Assembly: GCF_021202945.1 (NCBI RefSeq) | Contig: NZ_JAJOYR010000001.1 | Location: 434,001-498,000, forward strand | Origin: Stenotrophomonas sp. SY1 | GTDB lineage: Bacteria > Pseudomonadota > Gammaproteobacteria > Xanthomonadales > Xanthomonadaceae | DNA length: 64,000 nt | Reading direction: 5' to 3' | Shown: positions 1 to 7,553 of the stretch, piece after piece | How the letters are laid out: each line of letters begins with the position of its first letter | Position numbering within the stretch: the stretch's first letter is position 1 | Notes under the pieces: model-generated | Seen by the model: the letters and a program-made list of their open reading frames with translations, nothing else | What the model was told of the DNA's origin: nothing | Database searches by the model: none | Made by a program: the position numbers and the translations under genes

Positions 1-43
1 AGCAGCCGCACAGCCAGGACAGTCGTCTTGAGTTTGTCGTCAT
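1..43 (-). CDS. Possible start of an unidentified protein running off the left edge
   Basis: On the minus strand an ATG at 43 opens a frame reading MTTNSRRLSWLCGC before the window ends; another in-frame ATG lies at 55. The basic residues followed by a hydrophobic, Cys-containing stretch could be the beginning of a signal or lipoprotein leader. It would lie directly downstream of the YbjQ-family gene on the same strand. Too little is present to name it and it may not be a gene. Confidence 0.22.
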   Translation of the reverse strand, partial: MTTNSRRLSWLCGC

Positions 44-69
44 TGCTGGTTGCATGATTTGGCACTCTG

Positions 70-450
70 CTATTGGTTGGATTCCACCACCACCGCCGTG
101 CCATAGCACAGCACTTCGGTCAGGCCGGTCATCAGCTCGGTTGCGTCGTAGCGCACGGCGATGATCGCGCTGGCGCCGAGCAGCCTGGCGTGGTTGACCA
201 TGTCGCGATAGGTCTCCTCGCGCGCCTGTTCGCACAGTTCCGTGTAGATGGTGATGTTGCCGCCGAAAAGAGTCTGCAAGCCGCCCAGGAAATTGCCAAC
301 GATGGAGCGGGAGCGAACGGTGATCCCACGCACCAGGCCGAGACTGCGAACAACCCGGTAGCCGGCAAGATCGGGTGCGGTGGTCACCATCGCATCGGTC
401 AAAAGAGCTGCGGTGGAACGCGATGAAGAGGAGTTGTACGGGTCTGCCAT
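70..450 (-). CDS. YbjQ/UPF0145 family protein (putative heavy-metal-binding domain)
   Basis: A 126-residue protein with the YbjQ-fold signature: a central strand reading [10 protein letters not shown], a Gly-rich [14 protein letters not shown] segment, then a Tyr/Glu-rich helix and [11 protein letters not shown] near the C-terminus. Family members form oligomeric rings; a metal-binding role is suggested but not proven. About 25 residues precede the core and look disordered (Ser/Thr-rich), so the true start could be slightly internal; the ATG at 450 gives a normal full-length protein. No signal peptide or membrane segment is visible. It stands alone, with a possible partial gene downstream at the window edge. 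Confidence 0.8.
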   Translation of the reverse strand: MADPYNSSSSRSTAALLTDAMVTTAPDLAGYRVVRSLGLVRGITVRSRSIVGNFLGGLQTLFGGNITIYTELCEQAREETYRDMVNHARLLGASAIIAVRYDATELMTGLTEVLCYGTAVVVESNQ

Positions 451-733
451 GAGGTCGCCTTGCTGAGCGTAGGTTCAATATTGGATAGCGGAGCATGCAG
501 CGCGGATAGGTGTAAACCAGCCCGCCCAACAATGGATTGTGCGGGCAGACGCAGATGGATCAATGGCCTCGGGATGACGCCGGCGAGGCTGCGCATTGAG
601 GCGGCAATGTGATGCGTCGTCTGTCAGTTCGGTCATCGCAATCCCGTTCATGCCTGTCCGCGCGTTGTTACGACCTGAAGTTCCAGCATTTGAATCCGCC
701 AGGGGCCAAAGTGATCAGGTGCCGGGCCGGTGG

Positions 734-1282
734 CTATCGCTTCGGAACAAAGCGCAACGCCACCGCGCCGGAAGCGAATTCCCTGCGGCTGACCAGCTGC
801 AGGTCAACGTGCCTGGACAAACCTGCGAACAAGGTCGGCCCATGGCCCACGAGCCGGGGATGCACCACGAACTCGTACTCATCAATCAGCCCCAGCTCCG
901 ACAGTGCCAAGGGCAGCTTCAAGCCGCCGACGAACAGCCCCTTGCCCGGCTCCTGCTTGAGCTTGCGGACGGCCTTGCCCAGATCACCATCAACGAGTGT
1001 TGCATTCCAGCTGACCTGCGCCAGCGTGCCCGATACGACGTACTTCTTCGCTGCGTTGATCGTTCGCGCGAACGGCTCCATCCAGTCAAGCAGCGCCTCG
1101 GTCTGCTGCGACGGCCGGAACGCCGCCTCCATCATTTCGTAGGTCACCCGGCCAAACAGCAGGGCGTCGGCCCGCTCAAGGTTCTCAACCGCATGGCGAT
1201 GCAGTTCTTCATCGGCCGGCATGGCGCGGTGATCGCAACAGCCATCCAGGGAGACGTTGATGGAATAGCGGAGAGGTCGCAT
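734..1282 (-). CDS. Dihydrofolate reductase family protein (RibD C-terminal-like)
   Basis: A 182-residue cytosolic protein of the DHFR/RibD C-terminal superfamily (YyaP/YwjB type). It begins MRPLRYSINVSLDG, continues with LLFGRVTYEMM (the family's [FL]GRxTYE motif), KYVVSG, and LFVGGLKL (nucleotide-binding Gly pair) followed by GLIDEYEFVVHPRLVGHG. Such proteins probably bind NADPH; the substrate is unknown and they are not folate enzymes with certainty. The start at 1282 is preferred over an upstream ATG at 1330 because an AGGAGA ribosome-binding site precedes it and family similarity begins there. Confidence 0.85.
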   Translation of the reverse strand: MRPLRYSINVSLDGCCDHRAMPADEELHRHAVENLERADALLFGRVTYEMMEAAFRPSQQTEALLDWMEPFARTINAAKKYVVSGTLAQVSWNATLVDGDLGKAVRKLKQEPGKGLFVGGLKLPLALSELGLIDEYEFVVHPRLVGHGPTLFAGLSRHVDLQLVSRREFASGAVALRFVPKR

Positions 1283-1415
1283 CACGTTCTCCTGAAGGGA
1301 AAAGTGCTGGAGCTGGCATGCGCCAAGCATGAACCTTGATCGGCATTCGTGCCCTGAAGCACGGCTGCCGTGTACCGGCTGGTGTCGGCCCGGCCGCCCG
1401 AGCCGTGCCGGGAGG

Positions 1416-1616
1416 TCAGTCGCCTGCCTGGGATTGCCAGCGAAAGCTCAGCCACAGCCCAAGCAGACCCAGCGGTACGCACAGCAGCCAGGCGAGCCCC
1501 GCCGTAGGGACGGCCAGCACAATCAAGCCACACAGCAGCGCGGTCATGCCGATGCCGACGAAAAAACGCCAATGGACAAACATATCGGCAATATCAAGCA
1601 GGTCCAGCAGTGACAT
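1416..1616 (-). CDS. Small two-helix membrane protein, function unknown
   Basis: A 66-residue protein starting MSLLDLLDIADMFVHWRF, then two hydrophobic segments (about residues 17-37 and 40-58) and a short charged tail. The ATG at 1616 has a GGGGGA ribosome-binding site; the longer frame from 1652 adds nothing membrane-like. The pattern is typical of small inner-membrane proteins; no family is recognised. It is followed downstream on the same strand by the reductase-like gene after about 130 bases, so co-transcription is possible. Confidence 0.5.
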   Translation of the reverse strand: MSLLDLLDIADMFVHWRFFVGIGMTALLCGLIVLAVPTAGLAWLLCVPLGLLGLWLSFRWQSQAGD

Positions 1617-1802
1617 GCATCCCCCGGCAGTTCTACTGAAAGGACCACCCATCGGCGGTGTGGGGCCGAGTATGGGCGTTTCCAGGGCCGGTGTGAATCG
1701 TGGCTTGGCGCGGCCAGACGGCGAGCTGGATGGACAGGCCGGGGCCGGGATCAGAGGCCTATGAGCACATCCGGATCACCCGCCTGGATCACGCCTGCCG
1801 AC

Positions 1803-2699
1803 TCACTGCGCCTTTGGCGGAACGATGATCTTCAGGGTCACGTCCCGGTAGGGGGAGACTTCGCAATCGGCGCAGTCGCTGAGGCGGTAGCTTGTCTGGA
1901 TGACGTAGCGACCGCTGTGCGGGATTCGGATGGTGCTGTCCGGAGTGGACATGCAGTACTCGGCGCCGTTGCATCCGTACTTCTGTCCATCGCGGTCCAG
2001 CAGCGACCATGTGTACACATCGCCGCTATCCAGCGACAGATCCTGGCCTTCGGCCACCTGGATGGCGAAACTCTTCTCGTATCCCACCGGGCCAGCCCAA
2101 TCAAAGGATGTCTCGCCCCTGCCGAATCGCACTTCCACGGTCTGATCCAGGCCGGCCGGGACCACGGCCACGCTGCTGGGTGCGACTTCTGGTTCCGGGG
2201 GCGCGTGCACGGCCGGCGCTTTCGGTGCGGCAACCTGGGTTTCGGCAAGTGCCGGGATTGCAGCCGCTGGTGCTGTGCTGCCTGCGCTGGAATTCTGCTC
2301 GGCATCGGCATCGGCATCGGCATCGGCATCGGCATCGGCCTGGCGCACAAAGAACTCGCAGGTGCTCTCCCAATCCGTGCCCATCAACCCACAGTGGTTG
2401 GTAGGCACGACGAAGGAGATTTCCCGGCGGACGGAGTCCTTTGGCCACACCCGTCCGGAACAGGTCTCAGTGCCCACGGTTTCGGAGGTGAATCTGTTCT
2501 TCAGCCCGACATGGACGCAGGACGTTCCCGCGGTCCAACCCATGTTGGTGAACTGGCAGTTGCCCTCGCCCAGACGATTGGCCTGGCACTGCGCCGTAAT
2601 CTGTTTACCGACCCCGCTGAATACATAGACGTATGTTCCAACGCACGCCAGCGCCGCGAGCAGCGCGATGGTCTTTGCCGGGTTTGACGCATTGCTCAT
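1803..2699 (-). CDS. Membrane-anchored envelope protein with Asp-Ala repeats, function unknown
   Basis: A 298-residue protein with an N-terminal hydrophobic helix (about residues 10-28) that should anchor it with the rest in the periplasm. Residues 30-118 form a Cys-rich domain (at least five Cys, likely disulfides). A run of about seven Asp-Ala dipeptides and a Pro/Ala-rich linker (about 120-180) follow, then a C-terminal beta-rich domain with paired Cys (YGCNGAEYC, SDCADCEVS) that resembles bacterial pre-peptidase-like domains in size. The Asp-Ala tract is encoded by a perfect six-base repeat. It lies just beyond the broken end of the cassette array and has no recognised family. Confidence 0.6.
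   Translation of the reverse strand: MSNASNPAKTIALLAALACVGTYVYVFSGVGKQITAQCQANRLGEGNCQFTNMGWTAGTSCVHVGLKNRFTSETVGTETCSGRVWPKDSVRREISFVVPTNHCGLMGTDWESTCEFFVRQADADADADADADAEQNSSAGSTAPAAAIPALAETQVAAPKAPAVHAPPEPEVAPSSVAVVPAGLDQTVEVRFGRGETSFDWAGPVGYEKSFAIQVAEGQDLSLDSGDVYTWSLLDRDGQKYGCNGAEYCMSTPDSTIRIPHSGRYVIQTSYRLSDCADCEVSPYRDVTLKIIVPPKAQ
2301..2336. repeat. Six copies of GGCATC encoding the Asp-Ala linker
   Basis: Six perfect tandem copies of a hexamer inside the coding sequence of the 1803-2699 gene. Because the unit is six bases, slippage would lengthen or shorten the linker without changing the frame. Confidence 0.9.
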
Positions 2700-2804
2700 G
2701 TAATCGTCCAGGTCGGAGCAGTTGGCGGGTTGGAATTATGCCTGTCGGGCGTGCTGGCGAGGCGCCATGATCTGGCCCCCCTGCTGACGCTACGGAAACC
2801 CGCT

Positions 2805-3103
2805 TGCTCATGAAGCTCATCGACGTTTTGGGTAATGACCTCTACCTCAAAGGCTGACTCCAAGGCGGCTATTGCGGAATGTGCGGTATTTGGTGAGGCG
2901 TTCCATGCCTTTAGCCGACGCTCGTTGTAAAAGGCGAGGACGGCCTCGGGGCGCAACCTCCAAACGTCAGGGCTGGCAACCTCCAGCCAGGAATAGTTGT
3001 TCCAGAGGCCGTTTGAGTCGCGGAACGTGGGCAAGCCACTTTTCGCGCTCAGACCGGATCCGGAGAGGACAACTATTTTGTTTGGAACCACATCAGGTTT
3101 CAT
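2805..3103 (-). pseudogene. Truncated Sir2-family NAD-dependent deacylase cassette
   Basis: From the ATG at 3103 the frame reads a clear sirtuin N-terminal half: GSGLSAKSGLPTFRD (NAD-binding GAGxSxxSGIPxFRD), LWNNY, then ITQNVDELHEQAG (the QNxDxLHxxAG motif). After HEQAG, near 2805, similarity stops; the expected LHG with the catalytic His and the zinc-binding Cys are missing. The frame continues through unrelated sequence to 2696, which is the 5' region of the next gene. About 100 of some 250 residues remain, so it should be inactive. Its 5' cassette boundary (GTTAGAG, minus strand) is intact, but its own attC is gone. Confidence 0.85.
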
Positions 3104-3108
3104 GCGGG

Positions 3109-3168
3109 CTCTAACGCCTGAATTAAGCCGACCCGCGAAGCGGGTTCGGCTTGAATGAATTGTTAGGC
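3109..3168 (-). other. attC recombination site A
   Basis: On the minus strand the site runs from R'' GCCTAAC (3168-3162) through a CAATTCATTCAAGCCG arm and a GC-rich loop stem (CCCGC/GCGGG) to R' GTTAGAG (3115-3109). It closely resembles the attC of aadA-type cassettes. It ends the membrane-protein cassette and opens the truncated sirtuin cassette. Confidence 0.9.
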
Positions 3169-3171
3169 GCG

Positions 3172-3630
3172 CTATCGAGACTGCCGCCGATAGCGCCACC
3201 CGAGATACAGAGTAGATAGCGAAAAGGTAACGAAGAGCCAGAACGCCCACTTGCCATTGGAGAGCCGTGCCTCGTGCGCACCAGCTGGTTGAACAATGGG
3301 TTGGCCATTGACAGCTAGCTCCCACAACTCTGGCTCGCCAGGGCCGATATAGCCAATTGCCACAGTATTGCCGGGCTTGAGGACCTCTGCTGCCGTCCCG
3401 TAGGCGGGCAAGATGCTGGGGTAAGTGAACTCCTGGCTGGAACCATCGATGTGGAAGTGAACTGTCCGAGCGCGGCCCGCACGCACCTCCTCGGAGCTCG
3501 TAATGGGCCCGGAAGCATGCTCAAGCTGTGTTGGCATCGCTGAAAGCGAAAGCCGCCAGCCATAGAAGGCTGCGACTGATACGGCAAGCCCGATCAGCAA
3601 ATGTAACCAATGCACGCGTTGCTGGGACAT
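3172..3630 (-). CDS. Cassette-borne two-helix membrane protein
   Basis: A 152-residue cassette protein with an N-terminal transmembrane segment (about residues 9-27), an extracytoplasmic region of about 95 residues (TVHFHIDGSSQEFTYPS, then a Gly/Pro-rich loop) and a C-terminal helix (about 128-145) ended by the basic stretch WRYRRQSR. It fills its cassette: the ATG lies a few bases after one attC and the stop a few bases before the next, which is typical. The function is not recognised; such small membrane proteins are common integron cargo. Confidence 0.75.
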   Translation of the reverse strand: MSQQRVHWLHLLIGLAVSVAAFYGWRLSLSAMPTQLEHASGPITSSEEVRAGRARTVHFHIDGSSQEFTYPSILPAYGTAAEVLKPGNTVAIGYIGPGEPELWELAVNGQPIVQPAGAHEARLSNGKWAFWLFVTFSLSTLYLGWRYRRQSR

Positions 3631-3633
3631 AGC

Positions 3634-3693
3634 GCCTAACGCCTGAATTAAGCCGAACCGCGAAGTGGCTTCGGCTTGAATGAATTGTTAGGC
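3634..3693 (-). other. attC recombination site B
   Basis: Minus-strand R'' GCCTAAC (3693-3687) and R' GTTAGGC (3640-3634) flank the conserved arm and an imperfect central stem with one mismatch (CGAAGTGGC where the other sites have CGAAGCGG). It is 60 bp long and separates the Cys/His-rich cassette from the two-helix membrane-protein cassette. Confidence 0.9.
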
Positions 3694-3706
3694 ACCAGCC
3701 TACCGA

Positions 3707-3991
3707 CTACTCAACTGGCTGAGAAGAGATTTTGTGGATGCCTTTGAAGTAGTGACCGCCCCTGCAATTCTCAGAATCTTGGCGGGAGCGATGCTCAACA
3801 TGATCTTGCGGCCCGTGCGCAACCTGTCGCTGATGAATACGTACAGCGCCGTGGCAGTGGGTACAACGAATGTCCTTGCCGCTCTTGCCGATTGCTTCTG
3901 AGACGGCTACCTCTTTCCAGCGCCACTCGTGTTGGCCGTCGATCTTGTACTGAGTCCTGCGCTCACACACGGTCATCTGATCAGTTGACAT
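3707..3991 (-). CDS. Cassette-borne Cys/His-rich small protein
   Basis: A 94-residue protein starting MSTDQMTVCERRTQY; an ATG 15 bases upstream is also possible. The C-terminal half reads IRCTHCHGAVRIHQRQ, then HGPQDHVEHRSRQDSENCRGGHYF. The Cys-x2-Cys pair with later His and Cys residues looks like a small zinc-binding fold. Similar short proteins recur as integron cargo to my recollection, but no function is known. The gene occupies its own cassette between attC sites C and B. Confidence 0.7.
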   Translation of the reverse strand: MSTDQMTVCERRTQYKIDGQHEWRWKEVAVSEAIGKSGKDIRCTHCHGAVRIHQRQVAHGPQDHVEHRSRQDSENCRGGHYFKGIHKISSQPVE

Positions 3992-4016
3992 TAACGTGCC
4001 TCGCAATTGATCTGGT

Positions 4017-4075
4017 GCCTAACGCCAGAGTAAGCCGAGCCGCGAAGCGGCGTCGGCTTGAATGAACTGTTATGC
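4017..4075 (-). other. attC recombination site C
   Basis: Minus-strand R'' GCATAAC (4075-4069) pairs with the R' GTTATGC that opens the same cassette at 4313-4307, and R' GTTAGGC lies at 4023-4017. The central stem is CCGCTTCGCGG. The matching non-standard 7-mers are strong evidence for a genuine cassette. Confidence 0.9.
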
Positions 4076-4076
4076 C

Positions 4077-4292
4077 TCAGCCCACCTTCTCAGCTGAGAT
4101 AGTCCTGCCAAACGGCGGATACATTGAAGTTGAGTCCTTGACAATCCACTTGGCGACAACGACACCGCTCTCGTCGACTTGGTCGTACCAGTAAGTATCC
4201 GTGTCTTGGCCTTTACTCTGGCGCCACTTTGTCTCTGTCTGTACCAGTTTGTGATTGCTGGGAATTCCAGCTTCCTTTTTATGATCATCCAT
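4077..4292 (-). CDS. Cassette-borne small hypothetical protein
   Basis: A 71-residue hydrophilic protein starting MDDHKKEAGIPSN, with a YWYDQVDESG turn and VVAKWIVKDSTSMYPP. The ATG at 4292 is chosen because AGGGGA lies six bases upstream; an in-frame ATG at 4310 is created by the recombination boundary itself. The WYDxxDxxG...W..KD pattern suggests a small beta-rich protein. No function is recognised. It fills its cassette exactly and ends two bases before attC site C. Confidence 0.65.
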   Translation of the reverse strand: MDDHKKEAGIPSNHKLVQTETKWRQSKGQDTDTYWYDQVDESGVVVAKWIVKDSTSMYPPFGRTISAEKVG

Positions 4293-4306
4293 AGATTTCC
4301 CCTGAG

Positions 4307-4366
4307 GCATAACGCCTGAATTAAGCCGCGCCGCGAAGCGGCGTCGGCTTGAATGAATTGTTAGAA
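4307..4366 (-). other. attC recombination site D
   Basis: Minus-strand R'' TTCTAAC (4366-4360) and R' GTTATGC (4313-4307) flank a perfect CCGCTTCGCGGCG-type stem. The site overlaps the stop codon of the upstream GGCT-like gene. Its R'' predicts a GTTAGAA boundary at the start of that cassette, and none is found. Confidence 0.9.
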
Positions 4367-4852
4367 CTCAGCCATGCGAGCTAGCAGCGCCCCGTTCTTG
4401 GCCGAGCGACCAGTGTCCGGATCCGTGATAGATGGAACGGACTCAAGCTCTGCAATGTACTCATCCGGAAAGCGGTGGTAGCGTGCTCCACACAAAACTA
4501 GCTGTTTGTACCAGTGGTAGGGGTTGAGCGATTTGTCGATGTGCGAAATGGACGCAACATAGACAAAGGCCTGGTAGGTGACGTTGTTGAGCGGAAAGGC
4601 AACCGTAGCCTGGCGATATCCATGACCAAGCCCTTCTGCAGCATCAAGCCCGGGCTTGTCGGCTAAGTTGAACTCGTAGAGCGCGCCATAAGCAATGGCT
4701 TCTGGGTTTGAGTCAATTAGGTCGCACTTGCCAGAATGGTCCGTACTCTTCTTGTGGAACCTGACGCTGCGGCCAGGCATGGGTACAACACCCAAGAATA
4801 TTGCCGAGGGTAAGTGGATGGAAGATCCAAGTTCTTCCTGCCGATCAGGCAC
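4361..4852 (-). pseudogene. Gamma-glutamylcyclotransferase-like cassette gene, 5' end missing
   Basis: The frame from a GTG at 4852 reads GRSVRFHKKSTDHSGKCD, then AYGALYEFNLADKPGLDAAEG and later YQAFVYVAS and WYKQLVLCGARYHRFP. This is the core of GGCT/AIG2-like proteins, which form 5-oxoproline from gamma-glutamyl compounds. The family's N-terminal YFAYGSN nucleotide/substrate loop is absent: the frame stays open upstream to 4920 but encodes nothing like it. The catalytic Glu region (LDAAEG) is present. With the missing cassette boundary this points to loss of the 5' end, so it is probably non-functional; a divergent short member remains possible. Confidence 0.6.
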
Positions 4853-5004
4853 TTGGCTCGGTCCGTCCCCATCCGCTCCAACGCGGCCCAGACGGAAACT
4901 ACCGCTGATTAGCGGCCATATGGATTACACCCCTGTTTTGTCCGGTGTAACCCGCTGAGCCGAGAGCCATTTCAAGGTGGGATTGCCGAGCCAGGCAAGC
5001 CCTC

Positions 5005-5928
5005 TCACGCTACTTCTCTTACCTTCGCCAGCTCCGCCGCATTTCTCAACGCCTGCAGAAACCTGGCCAGTGGCGCGCTCTGCGGTTCGCCATCGCGCGT
5101 GTAAACCATCACTGGCCGTTGCCAGGCGAACCCCGGTGCATCCAGCTTTACCCACTGCCCGGCCAACAACTCCGCCTGCGCCAGGCGGCTCGGCAGCAGG
5201 GTGAGATAACCGCCGTCGCGGATCATCGCGCGCATGAATTCCGGTGATCCGCTTTCCATCGTGTTGAGTGGTGGCTCCAATCTGGCTTCGTGGAAGCGTT
5301 GACGAAATGCGCCTTCCACCGCGCCCAGGCGGCGACCGAATATCCATGCCTGCTCCAGCAGCTGCGCGGCGTTGATATCGCGTTGCCGGGCGAGCGGATG
5401 ACGCACGCTGGCCAGCACCCGGTACTCGTCATGCATCAGCACTTCGCTGCGGATGCGCGGGTCGGGGTCGCCGTCACCGAAGGTGTGCAGGGTGACCACG
5501 GCATCCAGTTCGCGCGCGAGCAGGTTGGGTAGCAGCTCGGGCAGGATGCCACCACTGACGTGGATGCCGATCTTCGGCCAGTGCCGGCGCAGCGCCAGAA
5601 CTGCCGGGGCGACCAGCGAGCCGGCAGTGCTGGGGCCGGTGCCGATGCGGACCTGGCCTTCGGCGCCAGTCTGCAGCTCCTGCAGGCGGTCCTCGAAACG
5701 GCGTACGGCGTCGTGGGCGGGCTGGGCGTGCTCCATCAGCAGCCGGCCGACGTCGGTCAGCCGCGCCTCGCGGCTGCCGCGCTCGAACAGGCGTGCACCG
5801 AGCTGCTGCTCCAGCGCCTGGATGCCCTTGCTCAGGGCCTGCTGGGTGCGGCCGGTGGCGGCAGCGGCGCGGGTGAAGCTGCCGTGCTCGACCACGGACA
5901 GGAAGTAGCGGAGCTGGCGGAGGTCCAT
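5005..5928 (-). CDS. LysR-family transcriptional regulator
   Basis: A 307-residue LysR regulator. The N-terminal winged helix-turn-helix reads LRQLRYFLSVVEHGSFTRAA and LEQQLGARLFER (residues 1-60), followed by an effector-binding domain (about 90-295). It is divergent from the FAD dehydrogenase gene at 6036 with 107 bases between, so it most likely controls that gene and its 63-aa partner. A perfect inverted repeat lies in the shared spacer. The ligand is unknown. It borders the orphan cassette array on its other side. Confidence 0.92.
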   Translation of the reverse strand: MDLRQLRYFLSVVEHGSFTRAAAATGRTQQALSKGIQALEQQLGARLFERGSREARLTDVGRLLMEHAQPAHDAVRRFEDRLQELQTGAEGQVRIGTGPSTAGSLVAPAVLALRRHWPKIGIHVSGGILPELLPNLLARELDAVVTLHTFGDGDPDPRIRSEVLMHDEYRVLASVRHPLARQRDINAAQLLEQAWIFGRRLGAVEGAFRQRFHEARLEPPLNTMESGSPEFMRAMIRDGGYLTLLPSRLAQAELLAGQWVKLDAPGFAWQRPVMVYTRDGEPQSAPLARFLQALRNAAELAKVREVA

Positions 5929-5942
5929 GGGTGTCCATCAAT

Positions 5943-5957
5943 ACAACCAATGGTTGT
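5943..5957. promoter_or_regulatory. Inverted repeat ACAACC-N3-GGTTGT, likely LysR operator
   Basis: A perfect 6+3+6 dyad lies 15 bases upstream of the LysR start and about 80 bases before the FAD dehydrogenase start. A related TTGG half-site follows at about 5970. Position between a LysR gene and its divergent neighbour is the usual place for such a site; binding is inferred. Confidence 0.55.
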
Positions 5958-6035
5958 GGATCGTACGCGAATTGGTTGGCGGTCAGCGGGGCGGGCCGCT
6001 GATAGTCGGGGGATCGCAACTCCCGGAGGGGAACC

Positions 6036-7553
6036 ATGGCCAGCCTCAACGCCGTCAAACAGTGGGACCAGCAGTACGACCTCGTCATCGCCGGCTTTGG
6101 CCTGGCATCGATGTGCACCGCCATCGAGGCGCATGACTTGGACCCGAATCTGTCCATCCTTATCCTGGAAAAGGCCAACGAGGCCGAGACCGGCGGCAAC
6201 AGCCGGGTTGCCGGTCAGTCGCTGCTCATCACCAAGAACGCCAAGGTGCTGGCCGAGTACCAGCGCAAGATGAGCGAGGCCAACCCGATCCCGGAAGACA
6301 TGCTGGTGCCGTGGTCCGAGGCCATGGAAGCGCTGGAGCCGTGGATCCAGGAGCGCGCGGCGCAGGCCGGTGCGCAGTTCATCCACGGCACCGGCTTCTC
6401 CGAGCGCGATGCGGTGCTGGAGTTTCCGGAGTTCGGCGCGCGCGAGGCCGTGCATTGCACCGCCACCATCCTGCCGATCCCGTCGGGCGTGTATCTGGCA
6501 TTCCGCGAGAACATCCGCCTGCGCCCGCGCATCCAGATTGCGTTTGAATCGCCGATCAAGGACCTGGTGCAGGACCCGGACACGCTGGAAGTGTTCGGCG
6601 TGATTGCCGAGCAGAACGGCCAGCGCATCGCCATCCGTGCCAACAAGGGGGTGGTGATGGCCACCGGTGGCTTTGAAGCCAACCTGGACATGCAGCGCAA
6701 TTATTTCGGGCTGGCCAACCCGGCGCCGTTGGGCACGCCGCACAACACCGGCGACGGCATCAAGATCCTGCAGAAGGCCGGTGCCGACCTGTGGCATATG
6801 CGCAACCAGGGCCAGTCCGGTGGCATCTGGCCGGGCTTCAAGCCGGAAGGCTTCGTCAACGGCTTCCTGCGCAACTTCTTCTGGCAGAGCTTCAGCTGGA
6901 TTGAAGTGGACGCCAACACCGAGCGTTTCTACAACGAAACCGCCGAACTGCAGCTCACCCACTACAAAGAAAAGAAGCACGGCCACTGGGTGGACACGCC
7001 GCACTATCGCGCGCAGCCGGTGCACATGATCTTTGACGCCATCACCTGCCAGTACAACAAGCTGGTGGTGGAAGTGATGAGCTGGAATCCGGTGGTGCGT
7101 GGCTACAAGTGGTCCGACGACAACGCGGTGGAAATCGAGAAGGGCTGGATCCAGAAGGCCGATACGCTTGAAGAATTGGCAGTGAAGATCAACCGTGACC
7201 CGGCCAAACTGCGCGCAGCGGTGGACCGCTACAACGCGGCCTGCACTGCCAAACAGGATGCCGATTTCGGCCGCAACCCGGACACGCTGTTCCCGATCGC
7301 ACAGGGCCCGTTCTACGGCGTGCGCGTGGACCCGGTGATCGTCTGCACCGGCGGTGGTGCGCGCCGCAACATCAAGTCCGAAGTGCTGGACCACGAAGGC
7401 CAACCGATCCCGCGCCTGTACGAAGCCGGCGAGATGGGTTCGATGTTCTCGGACCTGTACCAGAACGGCTCGTATCTGACCGAAGCGATGATCTCCGGCC
7501 GCGCGGCGGGCCGTGAAATCGTCGGACTGAAGCACTGGGAGGGCGGCGCATGA
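6036..7553 (+). CDS. FAD-dependent dehydrogenase (FAD_binding_2/fumarate reductase flavoprotein family)
   Basis: A 505-residue cytosolic flavoprotein. The N-terminal dinucleotide-binding motif is LVIAGFGLASMCTAIEA, followed by LILEKANEAETGGNS and a mid-protein GVVMATGGFEAN. The C-terminal FAD motif is RLYEAGEMGSMF..NGSYLTEAMISGRAAG. The fold is that of fumarate reductase, tricarballylate dehydrogenase and 3-ketosteroid dehydrogenases, so it probably introduces or removes a C=C bond next to a carbonyl or carboxylate. An extra region (about 290-360, rich in Trp/His/Tyr) could shape the substrate pocket. GGAGGGGAACC precedes the ATG. The 63-aa gene overlaps its end by four bases. Confidence 0.85.
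   Translation: MASLNAVKQWDQQYDLVIAGFGLASMCTAIEAHDLDPNLSILILEKANEAETGGNSRVAGQSLLITKNAKVLAEYQRKMSEANPIPEDMLVPWSEAMEALEPWIQERAAQAGAQFIHGTGFSERDAVLEFPEFGAREAVHCTATILPIPSGVYLAFRENIRLRPRIQIAFESPIKDLVQDPDTLEVFGVIAEQNGQRIAIRANKGVVMATGGFEANLDMQRNYFGLANPAPLGTPHNTGDGIKILQKAGADLWHMRNQGQSGGIWPGFKPEGFVNGFLRNFFWQSFSWIEVDANTERFYNETAELQLTHYKEKKHGHWVDTPHYRAQPVHMIFDAITCQYNKLVVEVMSWNPVVRGYKWSDDNAVEIEKGWIQKADTLEELAVKINRDPAKLRAAVDRYNAACTAKQDADFGRNPDTLFPIAQGPFYGVRVDPVIVCTGGGARRNIKSEVLDHEGQPIPRLYEAGEMGSMFSDLYQNGSYLTEAMISGRAAGREIVGLKHWEGGA

Larger units (their letters stand above)
2800..4860 (-). mobile_element. Orphan integron cassette array (CALIN), integrase absent
   Basis: Four attC sites of 59-60 bp with near-identical cores separate minus-strand cassette genes. 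For each of the three intact cassettes the 7-mer opening the cassette is the exact complement of the 7-mer opening its own attC (GTTATGC/GCATAAC for one, GTTAGGC/GCCTAAC for two), as expected for true cassettes. No intI gene or attI site is seen within the window. The leftmost cassette (sirtuin) has lost its 3' end and attC; the rightmost (GGCT-like) has no TTCTAAC boundary upstream and lacks its N-terminus. The block is visibly more A/T-rich than its surroundings, consistent with acquisition. Confidence 0.85.

Noticed and set aside
1761..2687. Plus-strand frame with a Gly-Ile repeat
   Set aside because: It is the other strand of the GGCATC array. The minus-strand frame has a signal-anchor and paired Cys residues and is preferred.
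2700..4960. Search for an integron integrase or attI beside the cassettes
   Set aside because: No tyrosine recombinase motifs are found in any frame of the window, and neither flank looks like attI; hence the call as a CALIN.
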